Shown here: piece by piece, positions 1 to 7,915 of the stretch
Numbering within the stretch: position 1 is the stretch's first letter
How the letters are laid out: the number at the start of each line of letters is the position of its first letter
Source: a virus
Reading direction: 5' to 3' (one strand)
Virus record (IMG/VR): IMGVR_UViG_3300043464_001218
Location: 1-30,952 of that record
DNA length: 30,952 nucleotides
Position numbers and translations under genes: made by a program
The notes under the pieces: model-generated
Database searches by the model: none
Told to the model about the DNA's origin: nothing
Seen by the model: the letters and a program-made list of their open reading frames with translations, nothing else

Positions 1-1
1 G

Positions 2-682
2 GGGTGCAAGCAACCGGTGATGACGACGCCCTACGGCGTGACGGCATACGGGGCTGGCGAGCAGGTTAGGGCAAGGTTTGTAGAGTTAGGCTTTACAGGT
101 GAGTTGGCCCGCGACGCCAAGCGGCTCATCGTCAAGCGGCTCATGGAGGGCGTGCGGACCATGTTCCCCCGCGTGTGTGAGGCGATGGACTGGATTCGCG
201 GCGCGGCGGAACAGATTGCGAAGGCCAACCGCCCGGTGATCTGGCGGACGCCGGTGGGCTGGGTGACGGTGCAGCCGTACTCGGCGGACCCAACCGTGTG
301 CGTGAACACCGAGTTTGGGCGGGTGTTAGTGGCCGCTAACACGCTGAACAAGGTCCACGTCAAACAGCAGATCAACGGGGCGGCTCCCAACTTTGTGCAT
401 GGCATCGACACGGCGGTTCTCATGCGGACGGCGGTGGAGTGCCGCAACCGTGGGGTGGCTTTCTTGGGGGTTCACGACTCGTTTTGGAGCCACGCCGCGA
501 CCGCCGAACAGGTGGGCGACACGGCCATGCGGAAGTTCGCGGAAACCCACGCAAACCCCTTGCTGACAGACCTTTGGCTACAGTGGCGAGAACAGCACAC
601 AGACATCGCGTTTTCACCCCCGCCAGCGTGCGGCGAGTTTGACGTAAATGCTGTCATTGCCGCGAACTACGCCATGTGTTGA
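2..682 (+). CDS. Single-subunit phage DNA-dependent RNA polymerase, C-terminal part (5' truncated by window)
   Basis: The protein is open from the left edge, so only the last 226 residues are seen. It carries the T7-type fingers motif KQPVMTTPYG, with Lys and Tyr eight residues apart like T7 K631 and Y639. It also has the PNFVH...D segment and the palm motif HDSF around residue 158, matching T7 H811/D812, and ends in a short hydrophobic foot (NYAMC) comparable to T7 FAFA. In the cell this enzyme would transcribe phage genes from its own promoters. The position directly upstream of the structural genes fits the usual layout of T7-like phages with integrases. The polymerase N-terminus and most of the palm lie outside the window. 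The family call is firm; promoter specificity cannot be read from the sequence. Confidence 0.95.
   Translation, partial: GCKQPVMTTPYGVTAYGAGEQVRARFVELGFTGELARDAKRLIVKRLMEGVRTMFPRVCEAMDWIRGAAEQIAKANRPVIWRTPVGWVTVQPYSADPTVCVNTEFGRVLVAANTLNKVHVKQQINGAAPNFVHGIDTAVLMRTAVECRNRGVAFLGVHDSFWSHAATAEQVGDTAMRKFAETHANPLLTDLWLQWREQHTDIAFSPPPACGEFDVNAVIAANYAMC
323..342. repeat. Dyad GTGTTAG-N6-CTAACAC inside RNA polymerase 3' end
   Basis: A perfect 7-bp inverted repeat with a 6-bp spacer. The same TTAG-N6-CTAA core recurs at 686-703 just after this gene and at 23734-23747 after the terminase gene. It may be a binding site for a dimeric regulator; this is inference. Confidence 0.5.
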
Positions 683-685
683 CAA

Positions 686-703
686 TGTTAGCGTAGACTA
701 ACA
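686..703. promoter_or_regulatory. Dyad TGTTAG-N6-CTAACA after the RNA polymerase stop
   Basis: A perfect 6-bp inverted repeat with the same 6-bp spacing as the copy at 323-342, located a few bases after the RNA polymerase stop codon. A TTGACA hexamer at 679-684 abuts it, but I see no matching -10 at 16-18 bp. It could be an operator or a small hairpin; the repeated spacing favours a protein-binding dyad. Confidence 0.5.
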
Positions 704-794
704 CGATGGCTTTTGCTCGCGCTTTCGTTTTTTCGCCTCGGGGCATCCGTGGTCCGCGTCGGTAGCCGCTACCGCCCTGACCACGCGAAGCCAC

Positions 795-1247
795 TTGGTA
801 CACGTCGCCTTCGGTGACGGCACCCATGTCGTCGAAAGGACCGATAACCACGGCGAACGGCTGGTTCCGTGGTCGGTCTACGTAGAGCGGTCGGTAAATA
901 TACAGACCTGTCTACATATCGGCGTGCCGAACCTAGTCCCGCTCGCTAGCCGAGTGCTGGACACGCGACCCGTGAGCATCGTTCGAGGGCTTCTGTACCT
1001 CTGGACGGGCGGCATCATCACCCAATCCAACTGCGTTACGAGTTGCCGCGACTACCTCGCGGCGTGCGGGCTGGACACGCCCGACTCGATTCTGTCGCCT
1101 GTCAATCTCTATGACCAACTCCGGCCCCTCGCAGACGGCGAAATCGTTTGGGATGAAGCGCATCCCGCTCACTATCGAGCAAGCCGAATCGCTCGTCGCG
1201 TATCTCCGCGAGAAGTACCCCGACAAGCACCCGCAGAACGTGGATGA
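795..1247 (+). CDS. Permuted NlpC/P60-like (YiiX-type) cysteine peptidase, start apparently frameshifted
   Basis: The family layout is recognisable: a His-containing strand (SHLVHVAFGDGTHVVE, partly upstream of the nominal start), then the Cys segment NCVTSCRDYLAACGL, then a conserved SPVNLYDQL tail like the TPxxLYxxL ending of permuted papain-like phage proteins. These proteins are usually cell-wall or amide hydrolases; the substrate here is unknown. The only standard start in this frame is TTG at 795, which would cut off the His motif, while the frame stays open back to 702. An ATG at 706 in the +1 frame reads MAFARAFVFSPRGIRG, typical of the family N-terminus, and stops at 763-765. A -1 shift between 728 and 762 would join the two. 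A T6 run lies at 728-733. The last 95 bases overlap the next gene. Confidence 0.6.
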   Translation: MVHVAFGDGTHVVERTDNHGERLVPWSVYVERSVNIQTCLHIGVPNLVPLASRVLDTRPVSIVRGLLYLWTGGIITQSNCVTSCRDYLAACGLDTPDSILSPVNLYDQLRPLADGEIVWDEAHPAHYRASRIARRVSPREVPRQAPAERG

Positions 1248-1344
1248 GTGCCGCGACCCCTGCAAACTGGCGTTCAAGGCCGGTCAGTTGCAACTCATCA
1301 ACGACCTCGAAGTGATCGCCAAAGACCACAACCGAAAACCATGA
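1153..1344 (+). CDS. Small conserved-looking phage protein (63 aa)
   Basis: Reads MKRIPLTIEQAESLVAYL and ends in a charged helix; it includes the segment CRDPCKLAFKAGQLQLINDL, reminiscent of small proteins encoded just upstream of the portal in marine T7-like phages that have an Ala/Gly-Gln motif near the C-terminus. The preferred start is the ATG at 1153 after GGG; an in-frame ATG at 1111 would add 14 residues with unlike composition. It overlaps the peptidase gene by 95 bases in another frame and joins the next gene through an ATGA at 1341-1344, which suggests translational coupling. No function is assigned. Confidence 0.65.
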   Translation: MKRIPLTIEQAESLVAYLREKYPDKHPQNVDECRDPCKLAFKAGQLQLINDLEVIAKDHNRKP

Positions 1345-1559
1345 GTGCCATTGGAAGCATCGTTGACAACGCTTTCGGCGTGAGCGCGCCACGGGCGAAC
1401 GTCGCCGATCCCGCACCGACCGCCGTGGACGACGCCGCAGCCGCCGCTGCCGAGCGTTCTACCGCCGTCCGCAGGGCTGCGCAGCGTGACCTTGCCTCGT
1501 ACATCGTGCCCCTCAACAACGCCCCCGCCGAGGGCACCGGACTTTACATCCCCAAATGA
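1341..1559 (+). CDS. Small Ala-rich protein upstream of portal (72 aa)
   Basis: Starts MSAIGSIVDNAFG and continues with a low-complexity Ala/Pro stretch (about residues 20-40), then an Arg-rich helix and a short C-terminal tail ending GLYIPK. It is coupled at both ends by ATGA overlaps (1341-1344 and 1556-1559), so it is almost certainly translated. Short Ala-rich proteins in this slot occur in several T7-like phages and are thought to be virion-associated; that role is inferred from position only. Confidence 0.65.
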   Translation: MSAIGSIVDNAFGVSAPRANVADPAPTAVDDAAAAAAERSTAVRRAAQRDLASYIVPLNNAPAEGTGLYIPK

Positions 1560-3127
1560 GCCTTGCCAAACTTTGGGCAGCAGAGGATTCCCGATCCTCT
1601 GGTGCGATTGAGCGCGCGCGCTGGGCGGCTGCGCTCTCGCTGCCGTTCATCATGCCCGAGTACGGGCACCTCTCGGGCGACAAACTCCACAATCCCAACG
1701 ACTCGCTCGCCGCACGCGGCATCATCAACGTCGTCGGCAAACTCCGCTCGACCATCTTCACAGGCGACGGTTGGTTCGAGTTGGACGTGGACCCCGAGTA
1801 CAAGTACGACGCCAAGAAAGAGGGCGCGTACCCCGCGATGGCGCAGGCGTTGTACATCGAATCGCTCAAGATTCGGGCGGCACTGGAAGCCAGTTCGCTC
1901 GACAAGAAGTACCGCACATCGTCTGGTTTCTTTGCCCGCACCACCCAATCGCTGACGCAATTGGTTGTGACGGGCAGCACGCTTGAAGGCATCGGCCTTC
2001 GCGGGAACGACGACTTCACTAAACGGGTGTTCCGCCGCGACCAGTACCGCACACGCCGCGACGGGTACGGGGACGCCCTCTACCACGTCATCAAGGAATG
2101 CGTCGCCGCCGAGGAACTTGGCGAGGATGTGATTGCCAGGATCGGCCCGCAGGACAAAGACAAGCAACTTGACCTCTACACCGTTTACCGCCGCCAGCGT
2201 GACGGCAAGTGGCTGTTGCAGCAGGAAGTCGCGGATGTCATCGTCCACGAAGTCACGCACGACACGCCCCGCATCTTCCAGACCGATTTCAAGCGTGCAG
2301 GTGGCGACGACTACGGACGTGGCCTGTTGGAGTTGTACGCGGGCGACTTTACCGCCAACGACTTCTTCGCCGGTCGCATGAAGGATTGGGCCGAGGCCGC
2401 GTCAAAGTTCAATTTCCTTCTCGACCGCCTCAGCCAACTCACGCCCGAGGACTTGTCTGTTCCGTCCGGTCGCATCATCCCCAACGCTCGCGTTGAGGGT
2501 GGGCAGGCTCAGGACGTTGGCATCCTCAAGGTTGACAAGATCGCTGATTTCTCGGTCGTCTCGCAGGTGTGGGAACGCCTGCAAATGTCGCTCGCCAAGA
2601 CGATGCTCTTGGACGCCGACGCCGCCCCGTCCGGTGAGGCTGGCCGTCACAGCACGGCATGGAAGCAGACCGCCGAGCAGTTGCAGGGCTGGCTTGGCGA
2701 CTTCTACGCGACGATCGTGGACGAACAGCAGAAGCCTCTGTTGTGGGCCGCGATCGACATGGGCACGCGAACGGGCTTGCTCGACAAGAAGAAACTCGAT
2801 TACGCCGAAGTCGTCTCGCTGACGGGGCTTGAAGCGATCGACAAGAAGCGTCGCGCCGAGGCCGCGTTGCAACTCGCGCAACTCGCGGGTTCGCTCGGAC
2901 CCGAGGCGGCACGGCAGATCAACGTGGGGGTGTTGCTCTCTCTCGCCGCTCGCACGCTTGGCGTGGCCGAACCCGGCCTTGTCAAGACACCCGAGCAGTT
3001 GGAGCAGGAAGCACGGCGGGCAATGGCGGATCAGGTCAAGGTCCAAGCGGCCACTTCGGTCGCCCAGGAAGCAGCACGCGCGGCGGGTGGCATTGCACAG
3101 CAGCAAGCCGCCCCGCCCGCAGCGTAA
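1556..3127 (+). CDS. Portal / head-tail connector protein (T7 gp8-like)
   Basis: A 523-residue protein of the length expected for T7-like connectors. It has the N-terminal helix-rich segment with RARWAAALSLPFIMPEYG, the following NDSLAARGIINVVGKL segment typical of the family, and a long Ala/Gln-rich C-terminal helix (about residues 470-523) ending in a low-complexity tail. It would form the dodecameric ring at the unique capsid vertex through which DNA is packaged and ejected. It sits directly before the scaffold and capsid genes, the canonical order, and starts within an ATGA overlap with the preceding gene. Confidence 0.95.
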   Translation: MSLAKLWAAEDSRSSGAIERARWAAALSLPFIMPEYGHLSGDKLHNPNDSLAARGIINVVGKLRSTIFTGDGWFELDVDPEYKYDAKKEGAYPAMAQALYIESLKIRAALEASSLDKKYRTSSGFFARTTQSLTQLVVTGSTLEGIGLRGNDDFTKRVFRRDQYRTRRDGYGDALYHVIKECVAAEELGEDVIARIGPQDKDKQLDLYTVYRRQRDGKWLLQQEVADVIVHEVTHDTPRIFQTDFKRAGGDDYGRGLLELYAGDFTANDFFAGRMKDWAEAASKFNFLLDRLSQLTPEDLSVPSGRIIPNARVEGGQAQDVGILKVDKIADFSVVSQVWERLQMSLAKTMLLDADAAPSGEAGRHSTAWKQTAEQLQGWLGDFYATIVDEQQKPLLWAAIDMGTRTGLLDKKKLDYAEVVSLTGLEAIDKKRRAEAALQLAQLAGSLGPEAARQINVGVLLSLAARTLGVAEPGLVKTPEQLEQEARRAMADQVKVQAATSVAQEAARAAGGIAQQQAAPPAA

Positions 3128-3142
3128 GCGAAAGGAAGCAGA

Positions 3143-3988
3143 ATGGCAGAGCAGGTCGCCGCACCAGCGGCACCGGCCAGCGCGCCCCCACAGCCGCAGC
3201 CGGAGTTGATTGCAAACAAATGGAAAGACGACGCCGCAGCCCAACAGGGAATGCGGGAACTGTTCAAGCATCGAAACGTGCCCATAGGCGACAACGCCCC
3301 GGTGTACGGCGACGGAGGCATGTTCGCAAGCAGGGACGCGGCCATTGCGTTCTATAAGGCCATGTCCGGACAGGACACGACCAAAGTTGAGTACGCCGAG
3401 ACAGACATTGACGGTCTGTTCAAGGCCGTGGGCTTGGACAACAAGGCGTTCGGCGAGACTCTGGTGAAGAACCGGAGCATCGACGACGACGCTTTCGCCA
3501 AGTTCAAGAACATCGAAGTCAAGGGTGCGGACGGCAAGGTGTACCGGCTCAACAAGGACGCTCTCAACGCGATCTTCGTTGGGCAGGTGGAAGCCGCCGA
3601 AATCAAGGCCGCTCGCGTCAAAGAGACGCAGGAGCAGGTGCGGCAGAACGCTTTCCAGATCGCGGGCGGCAAACAAGAGGACTACGAAAACCTCATGCGA
3701 TGGGCCGCGTCGAACCTCGATTCCGACGAGGCGAAGGCCCGCAACGCCGCGATCACGGGCACCGACACGAAGGCCGCACTGGACGCCGTGCGTCTCGTGA
3801 AAGCCAAGTACGACGAGGCGAATCGCGGGTTTAAGGCGATCGTGGGCACCATGCCCGCGACCATCGGCAACGCCCCCAAGAACCTCGCGGAACTCAAAGA
3901 CCTCAACAAGCGTGCGCAGGAAGGCGACATCGTTGCCCAACGCACGCTCAAAGAACACATGGCGGAAATCAACCGCCGCTTCTCGTAA
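3143..3988 (+). CDS. Scaffolding / capsid assembly protein (T7 gp9-like)
   Basis: A 281-residue hydrophilic protein between portal and capsid. It has a Pro/Ala-rich N-terminus, central charged helices (KAARVKETQEQVRQNAFQ) and a basic C-terminal helix ending EINRRFS. T7-like scaffolds use a basic C-terminal helix-turn-helix to contact the coat protein. A Shine-Dalgarno (AAAGGAAG) stands 5-8 bases before the ATG at 3143. It would guide procapsid assembly and then leave. The call rests on position, size and composition more than on a signature motif. Confidence 0.88.
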   Translation: MAEQVAAPAAPASAPPQPQPELIANKWKDDAAAQQGMRELFKHRNVPIGDNAPVYGDGGMFASRDAAIAFYKAMSGQDTTKVEYAETDIDGLFKAVGLDNKAFGETLVKNRSIDDDAFAKFKNIEVKGADGKVYRLNKDALNAIFVGQVEAAEIKAARVKETQEQVRQNAFQIAGGKQEDYENLMRWAASNLDSDEAKARNAAITGTDTKAALDAVRLVKAKYDEANRGFKAIVGTMPATIGNAPKNLAELKDLNKRAQEGDIVAQRTLKEHMAEINRRFS

Positions 3989-3997
3989 GGAATCTCG

Positions 3998-4399
3998 ATG
4001 GCAACCATGACGAAGTACGCAAAGTGGATGACCGAAAACGCCGCGTCGATTCACACGGGCAACTACAGCGGCAAGAACAAGGCTGGCAACCCCGTCAGCG
4101 GCAACTACGCGATCATCTACGACAACAAGACCAATCAGCCGTGGGTGAACGCACGTGCGGCGGAACTGGATGTGGCGATTAGTGCGGCGATTGAGAAGAC
4201 CAAGACGGTTCAGCGTCCGCTGCACGAAGCCGACGCCAACGCAAACGAACTGGTCGCCGCACGCGCCCGCATCGCCGAACTCGAAAAGGAGTTGGGCAAG
4301 CCCGCTCCAGCAAAGCCTGTTGTTGACGAGGAATCGGAGATTTCCGGTCCTGTCGGCATGAGCATCGAGCAGGCAAGCAAGGCCCGTCTCAAGAAGTAA
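3998..4399 (+). CDS. Small protein between scaffold and capsid (133 aa), function unknown
   Basis: Reads MATMTKYAKWMTENAASIH, then a Gly/Asn-rich stretch, then a coiled-coil-like helix (ARARIAELEKELG, about residues 88-100) and a basic C-terminus. The start at 3998 has AAGGA seven bases upstream; ATG at 4007 is an alternative. It follows the scaffold by ten bases and is closed by a hairpin terminator. Position suggests a head-associated or assembly factor. I do not recognise the family. Confidence 0.75.
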   Translation: MATMTKYAKWMTENAASIHTGNYSGKNKAGNPVSGNYAIIYDNKTNQPWVNARAAELDVAISAAIEKTKTVQRPLHEADANANELVAARARIAELEKELGKPAPAKPVVDEESEISGPVGMSIEQASKARLKK

Positions 4400-4401
4400 T
4401 C

Positions 4402-4435
4402 ACCCGTGGGCGTTGAAAGACGCCCGCGTGTTTTC
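4402..4435 (+). terminator. Intrinsic terminator before the capsid gene
   Basis: GGGCGT-TGAAAG-ACGCCC forms a 6-bp core stem (4408-4425) that extends by five more pairs with one mismatch, followed by TTTTCT. It separates the portal/scaffold genes from the capsid gene, so stoichiometric control of capsid expression is plausible. Confidence 0.65.
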
Positions 4436-4609
4436 TGGTCGCGTGACACACAGCCATTAGGCCGTCGAGTGTCGCGTCGCCACGGTCACATTTCGCTGGC
4501 AATCGAGCCTACGGACACCTTCGCAAGAAGCCCGTGGACACCTCGTGCGCGGCAAGTGCCGGAAGCGCGTTCTTTGCACTTTCTCACTTTCCACCCATGA
4601 GGTGAACCC
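4436..4609 (+). other. Noncoding leader before the capsid gene
   Basis: About 170 bases with no convincing gene. It holds GTGACAC at 4442 and GTGTCGCGTCG near 4468, which resemble one half and the inverted half of the GTGACACGGCGCGACAC element repeated around 25.0-27.0 kb, and a GAGGTG ribosome-binding site just before the capsid ATG. After a terminator this is a natural place for a late promoter of the phage RNA polymerase, but I cannot identify its sequence. Confidence 0.4.
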
Positions 4610-5650
4610 ATGTCTTCGAGTAATCCGTCTCGCTTCCTCAACAACGCGGCAGGCACCGAGTATGCCCTGTCGCCAGAGGAAATGTTTCAGTTGGGCGTGG
4701 TCGAGGCGTTCCGTGACGAAGTGATCTTCGCGGACAGCCCGGCCATTCAGCGCAAGATCATCACGCAGGGCAGCAGCCACCAGTTCTATCTGATGGCCGA
4801 CACCCCCGACCCCGAGGAACACACCCCCGGCGATGAACTGCTTGGTCAGCAGTTTGAGATTGACGAGGGCAACATCACGATCGACAGCATCGTTGTGGCT
4901 CATCACGACGTGCCGCTCGACCAGATGAAGATTGCCAACTTCGACATTCTCGGCCCGCTTGCCCGCAAGACCGGCGAGCGCATCGCGCGGTTCTACGACA
5001 ACCGGCTTGCCCGTTTGCTTGTTCTCACCGCTCGCAGCGCGTCCGTCAGCAAGAACGGCCTGACCGTTCACAACGGCGGCAACCGCGTCACCCGCGACGA
5101 GGAGACGGTGGCGGCGGCGTACCCCGTTACGTCTACGGGCGCGGCCAACTTCCTTGACGACGCCCAGGCTCTTGCCGAGGCGATGGACAACGACAACGTG
5201 CCGGAGGCTGGTCGCTACATGTGGATCGACCCCTACATCCGTCGCGTGCTTGCGAAGGACACTGGCATCTGGGACGTGCAGTACGCCCAGAACGCCAGCG
5301 GCAACAACCTCCAGAGCCGTCTGATTGGCAAGATCGCTGGCTTTGAGGTCATGGTCGCCAAGAACCGCATCCCGAGCGCGAACGTCACCACCGGCCCGAG
5401 CAAGTACCAGGGCACGTTTGAGGTCACCGACAGCACCACCGCGTCCGGTCGCCCCGTGGCGATTGTGGCGGCTGGCGGTCAGTACGGCATGGCCCCGGTC
5501 GGCATCGTGCAGCACGGCGGCGTTGAGTCGGCGTTGGTGCCCGATGAGCGTCGCAACACCATGTTCATCAAGTCGCAGGTTCTCATGGGTGCGGGTTCGT
5601 TGCATCCGTGGTGCGCTGGCGTCATTGAGGTCAACGACTCCGACGCCTAA
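4610..5650 (+). CDS. Major capsid protein (T7 gp10-like, HK97 fold)
   Basis: A 346-residue protein, the size of T7 gp10A. Family-like segments are visible: the N-terminal arm SRFLNNAAGTEYALSPEEMF, the DQMKIANFD segment of the spine-helix region, RKTGERIARFYDNRLARLL, and the C-terminal block with GVVEALVPDERR-like residues ending in the ADCAGVI-like HPWCAGVIEV. It would build the icosahedral shell. It is preceded by GAGGTGAACCC and lies downstream of a terminator, consistent with separate strong expression. No frameshifted longer form analogous to gp10B is evident. Confidence 0.93.
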   Translation: MSSSNPSRFLNNAAGTEYALSPEEMFQLGVVEAFRDEVIFADSPAIQRKIITQGSSHQFYLMADTPDPEEHTPGDELLGQQFEIDEGNITIDSIVVAHHDVPLDQMKIANFDILGPLARKTGERIARFYDNRLARLLVLTARSASVSKNGLTVHNGGNRVTRDEETVAAAYPVTSTGAANFLDDAQALAEAMDNDNVPEAGRYMWIDPYIRRVLAKDTGIWDVQYAQNASGNNLQSRLIGKIAGFEVMVAKNRIPSANVTTGPSKYQGTFEVTDSTTASGRPVAIVAAGGQYGMAPVGIVQHGGVESALVPDERRNTMFIKSQVLMGAGSLHPWCAGVIEVNDSDA

Positions 5651-5677
5651 TCCCAAACCCACAAGGAGAACACACAC

Positions 5678-6259
5678 ATGTCACTTGCAACTGCAACTCC
5701 CAGCATCGCGTCGTCGCGGCCCCCGGTCGCCAACGACGTTGGCACGCTCACTACGGCGGCTCAGGCCGCTGGCGTGTCGAAGAAGGAGTACGGCAACGGC
5801 GTACTCCGTCAGACCCTCATTACGCTGTCCAACACGGCTATCACCGTGACCGACACGGGCGGCGCGAACGGCGGATACGGCAGTCTCCAACTGCTCGACC
5901 TTCCTGCCGGTCACGTCGTCTTCGTCGGCGCGGTCAGCAACTTCACAAGCATTGCCGCTGCGTCCGGTATCGGCGCGACGGCTGCCGTGAAGCACTCTGT
6001 CGGCACCGCTGCCGAGGCCACCAACGACACGCTCGACTCGACGCAGGCCAACATCCTGCCGTCTACGTCGGTCACGTTGGCGGCTAGTGCGGGCACTGGC
6101 GGCGGCGTCAACACCGCCGTTGCGTTCGTGGACGGCACTTCCACCGCGAACGACGTGTTCCTCAACATCGGCGTTGCCGATGCGGGAATCTCTGCCAACT
6201 CGTCCGTGACCATCTCCGGCACCATTCTGGTGACGTGGGCACTTCTCGGCGACAAGTAA
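5678..6259 (+). CDS. Capsid-associated / decoration-like protein (193 aa)
   Basis: A Gly/Ala/Thr-rich beta-type protein with the pattern ...NGVLRQTLITLSNTAITVTD, then YGSLQLLDLPAGHVVFVGAV and a C-terminal TISGTILVTWALLGDK. I recognise this as a widespread phage family of unknown function with repeated LxDxPAGxIxFLGAV and LNGTITLTWxNLGDN elements, commonly next to capsid genes. A role as head decoration or fibre component is inferred from that position. A strong ribosome-binding site (AAGGAGAA) precedes the ATG, and a perfect-stem terminator follows. Confidence 0.75.
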   Translation: MSLATATPSIASSRPPVANDVGTLTTAAQAAGVSKKEYGNGVLRQTLITLSNTAITVTDTGGANGGYGSLQLLDLPAGHVVFVGAVSNFTSIAAASGIGATAAVKHSVGTAAEATNDTLDSTQANILPSTSVTLAASAGTGGGVNTAVAFVDGTSTANDVFLNIGVADAGISANSSVTISGTILVTWALLGDK

Positions 6260-6265
6260 TCCGAT

Positions 6266-6296
6266 CCGCCCCGTGGAAACGCGGGGCGGTTTCTTT
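6266..6296 (+). terminator. Intrinsic terminator after the decoration-like gene
   Basis: Perfect 8-bp arms CCGCCCCG and CGGGGCGG with loop TGGAAACG, followed by TTTCTTT. It closes the head module. The GGAAAC loop recurs in hairpins at 29423 and 30582. Confidence 0.8.
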
Positions 6297-6307
6297 AGGG
6301 GGAAACC

Positions 6308-7915
6308 ATGATACTCGCACGCAACCTTTCCACAACGGGCACGACCGGCTGGGGCGCGAACACCGCGTCCTCGCCGACGATCCCGTTGCGGTTCAAGTTC
6401 TCCAGTTCCGGGCTGGTGCGGGTTGACGGTCGCAACAGCGACTCGGACACGGCGACCCCGCTTGGCTTTGTGTATCAGGACGGCGTGTTCGTGGTGCCCC
6501 GGTTCAACCAGTACCGCTTGTCGGTTGTCAACCTGACGGGCACGCTCAATCTGTGCGAGCGGGCTTCGGTGCTGCTTGCCGACGACCTGAGCGTGACGTA
6601 CTCGCCCCTCCTGCAATACAAGTCCCGCACGACGCCGAAGGGCTTGCGCAAGGGCGGGTTCCGCACGACGCACGTTTGTCCGCTCGACCTGTACGCGGGC
6701 GGCACCACGGTTGCCGCAGACCGCGCCAAGTTGGAGACGGGATCGGCGGCGAAGGACTACGTCAACTGCCGCTCGGGCGAAGTCCAGAGCGGCGAGTCGC
6801 AGCCGTACTCGATCTCCCTGACCGCGACCAGCGGCGTCACGTCTGAGTTCCGGTACGACTACCGCGTGTCGGCTGGCGGCTCTGGCCCGATTGACCTGAG
6901 CGGCGGCACGAACGAATGGCCGTTCATCCTGTTGCGGGTGTACGTCGATCCGTCGCAGCACGCGGCCCTGTCCGGCAACGTCTCGCTGTTGACGATCGGC
7001 TTTGCGGACACGGCGAACAACCAGGGCAACGTCCAGATCGCCAACTTCCAGCAGTTCCTGTCTTCGGCCGTGACGGGTCCGGGCTGGAACACGCTTGTCG
7101 TGCATCCCACGACCGTTGGCTCAGTCAACCCTGCCGACGTTCACCTCATCCGAATCTACCTCACCTCGAAGACCGGCACGACCTGCACCGTCACCCTCGA
7201 CACCCTCCAGTTCCTTCGCCCCACGACTTCGACAAAGTTGGTCGCCTTCCGCGACGACGACGGGTACGCGAACTGCATCCTGACCGCCAAAGAGTTCGAC
7301 AAGTGGGGCATCCGTGGCAACTTCCACGTTCACCCGCGAGTGGTCGGCACCTCGGGCTTCGCGTCGAAAGCGGACCTCATCGCCATGCAGAAGTCCGGCC
7401 ACATGATCGGCAACCACGGGTGGAGCAAGTACCCCGGCGACGACCTCAACGACAACGCGAACGGCCCGTTCTACAAGCAGCGTGAGAACACGGCGCAGTC
7501 GCTTCTCATCGACCACATCCGGCCCGCGACGTGGTGGCTACAGGACAACGGCTTTGAGCAGGGTGCCCGAATCTACGCGACGCACCAGGGCAATCTCTTG
7601 CCCGAGCAAGCCGACTTGCTTCTCGAAACCGACATCGACGTGATTTCGCACACCTCCACGGCTGGCGAGAACGCGACGACGACCAACCACCTCGACTTCC
7701 TCGAAGTGCAGCACGCGACGGGCTACAGCGCAATCTCAGCGAGCCTCCTGACGGCATTGGACGCCCACGGCGGGCTGGCTGTGTTCTACGGCCACGCCAA
7801 CCGCTCGCAAGAGAACGCGTTTATGAAGGGCGTTACCGACGCCGTGGTGCCCAAGTTGAAGGACGGGACGTACAAGTGCGTCACGTTGGCCGAACTCGTG
7901 AACGGGGTGTATTGA
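6308..7915 (+). CDS. Tail spike/fibre with CE4-like polysaccharide deacetylase domain (535 aa)
   Basis: Residues 1-300 are beta-rich and resemble a virion-anchoring or carbohydrate-binding part. The C-terminal ~225 residues look like a NodB-homology (CE4) deacetylase: FRDDDGY at about 315-320 corresponds to the catalytic motif TFDDG, GHMIGNHGWSKY (His370) to the metal-binding HxxxH motif, and YGHANR (His496) to the late catalytic His. The second motif-2 histidine is a Lys here (374), so metal ligation is altered or the assignment of that ligand is different. The role would be removing acetyl groups from host surface polysaccharide during adsorption. Ribosome-binding site AGGGGG precedes the ATG. 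Confidence 0.75.
   Translation: MILARNLSTTGTTGWGANTASSPTIPLRFKFSSSGLVRVDGRNSDSDTATPLGFVYQDGVFVVPRFNQYRLSVVNLTGTLNLCERASVLLADDLSVTYSPLLQYKSRTTPKGLRKGGFRTTHVCPLDLYAGGTTVAADRAKLETGSAAKDYVNCRSGEVQSGESQPYSISLTATSGVTSEFRYDYRVSAGGSGPIDLSGGTNEWPFILLRVYVDPSQHAALSGNVSLLTIGFADTANNQGNVQIANFQQFLSSAVTGPGWNTLVVHPTTVGSVNPADVHLIRIYLTSKTGTTCTVTLDTLQFLRPTTSTKLVAFRDDDGYANCILTAKEFDKWGIRGNFHVHPRVVGTSGFASKADLIAMQKSGHMIGNHGWSKYPGDDLNDNANGPFYKQRENTAQSLLIDHIRPATWWLQDNGFEQGARIYATHQGNLLPEQADLLLETDIDVISHTSTAGENATTTNHLDFLEVQHATGYSAISASLLTALDAHGGLAVFYGHANRSQENAFMKGVTDAVVPKLKDGTYKCVTLAELVNGVY

Noticed and set aside
654-851. Minus-strand 65-codon ORF after the RNA polymerase gene
   Set aside because: No ribosome-binding site, and it opposes the apparent peptidase N-terminus.
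2402-4225. Long minus-strand open frame (607 codons) opposite portal and scaffold genes
   Set aside because: The opposite strand of GC-rich, codon-biased genes often stays open. The sense-strand genes are clear family members.
4406-4600. Short plus-strand ORF between terminator and capsid gene
   Set aside because: It starts within the terminator stem, has an Arg-rich out-of-frame composition and no ribosome-binding site.
5681-7105. Minus-strand open frame of 474 codons
   Set aside because: Arg/Val-rich shadow of the decoration-like and spike genes, with no domain and no ribosome-binding site.
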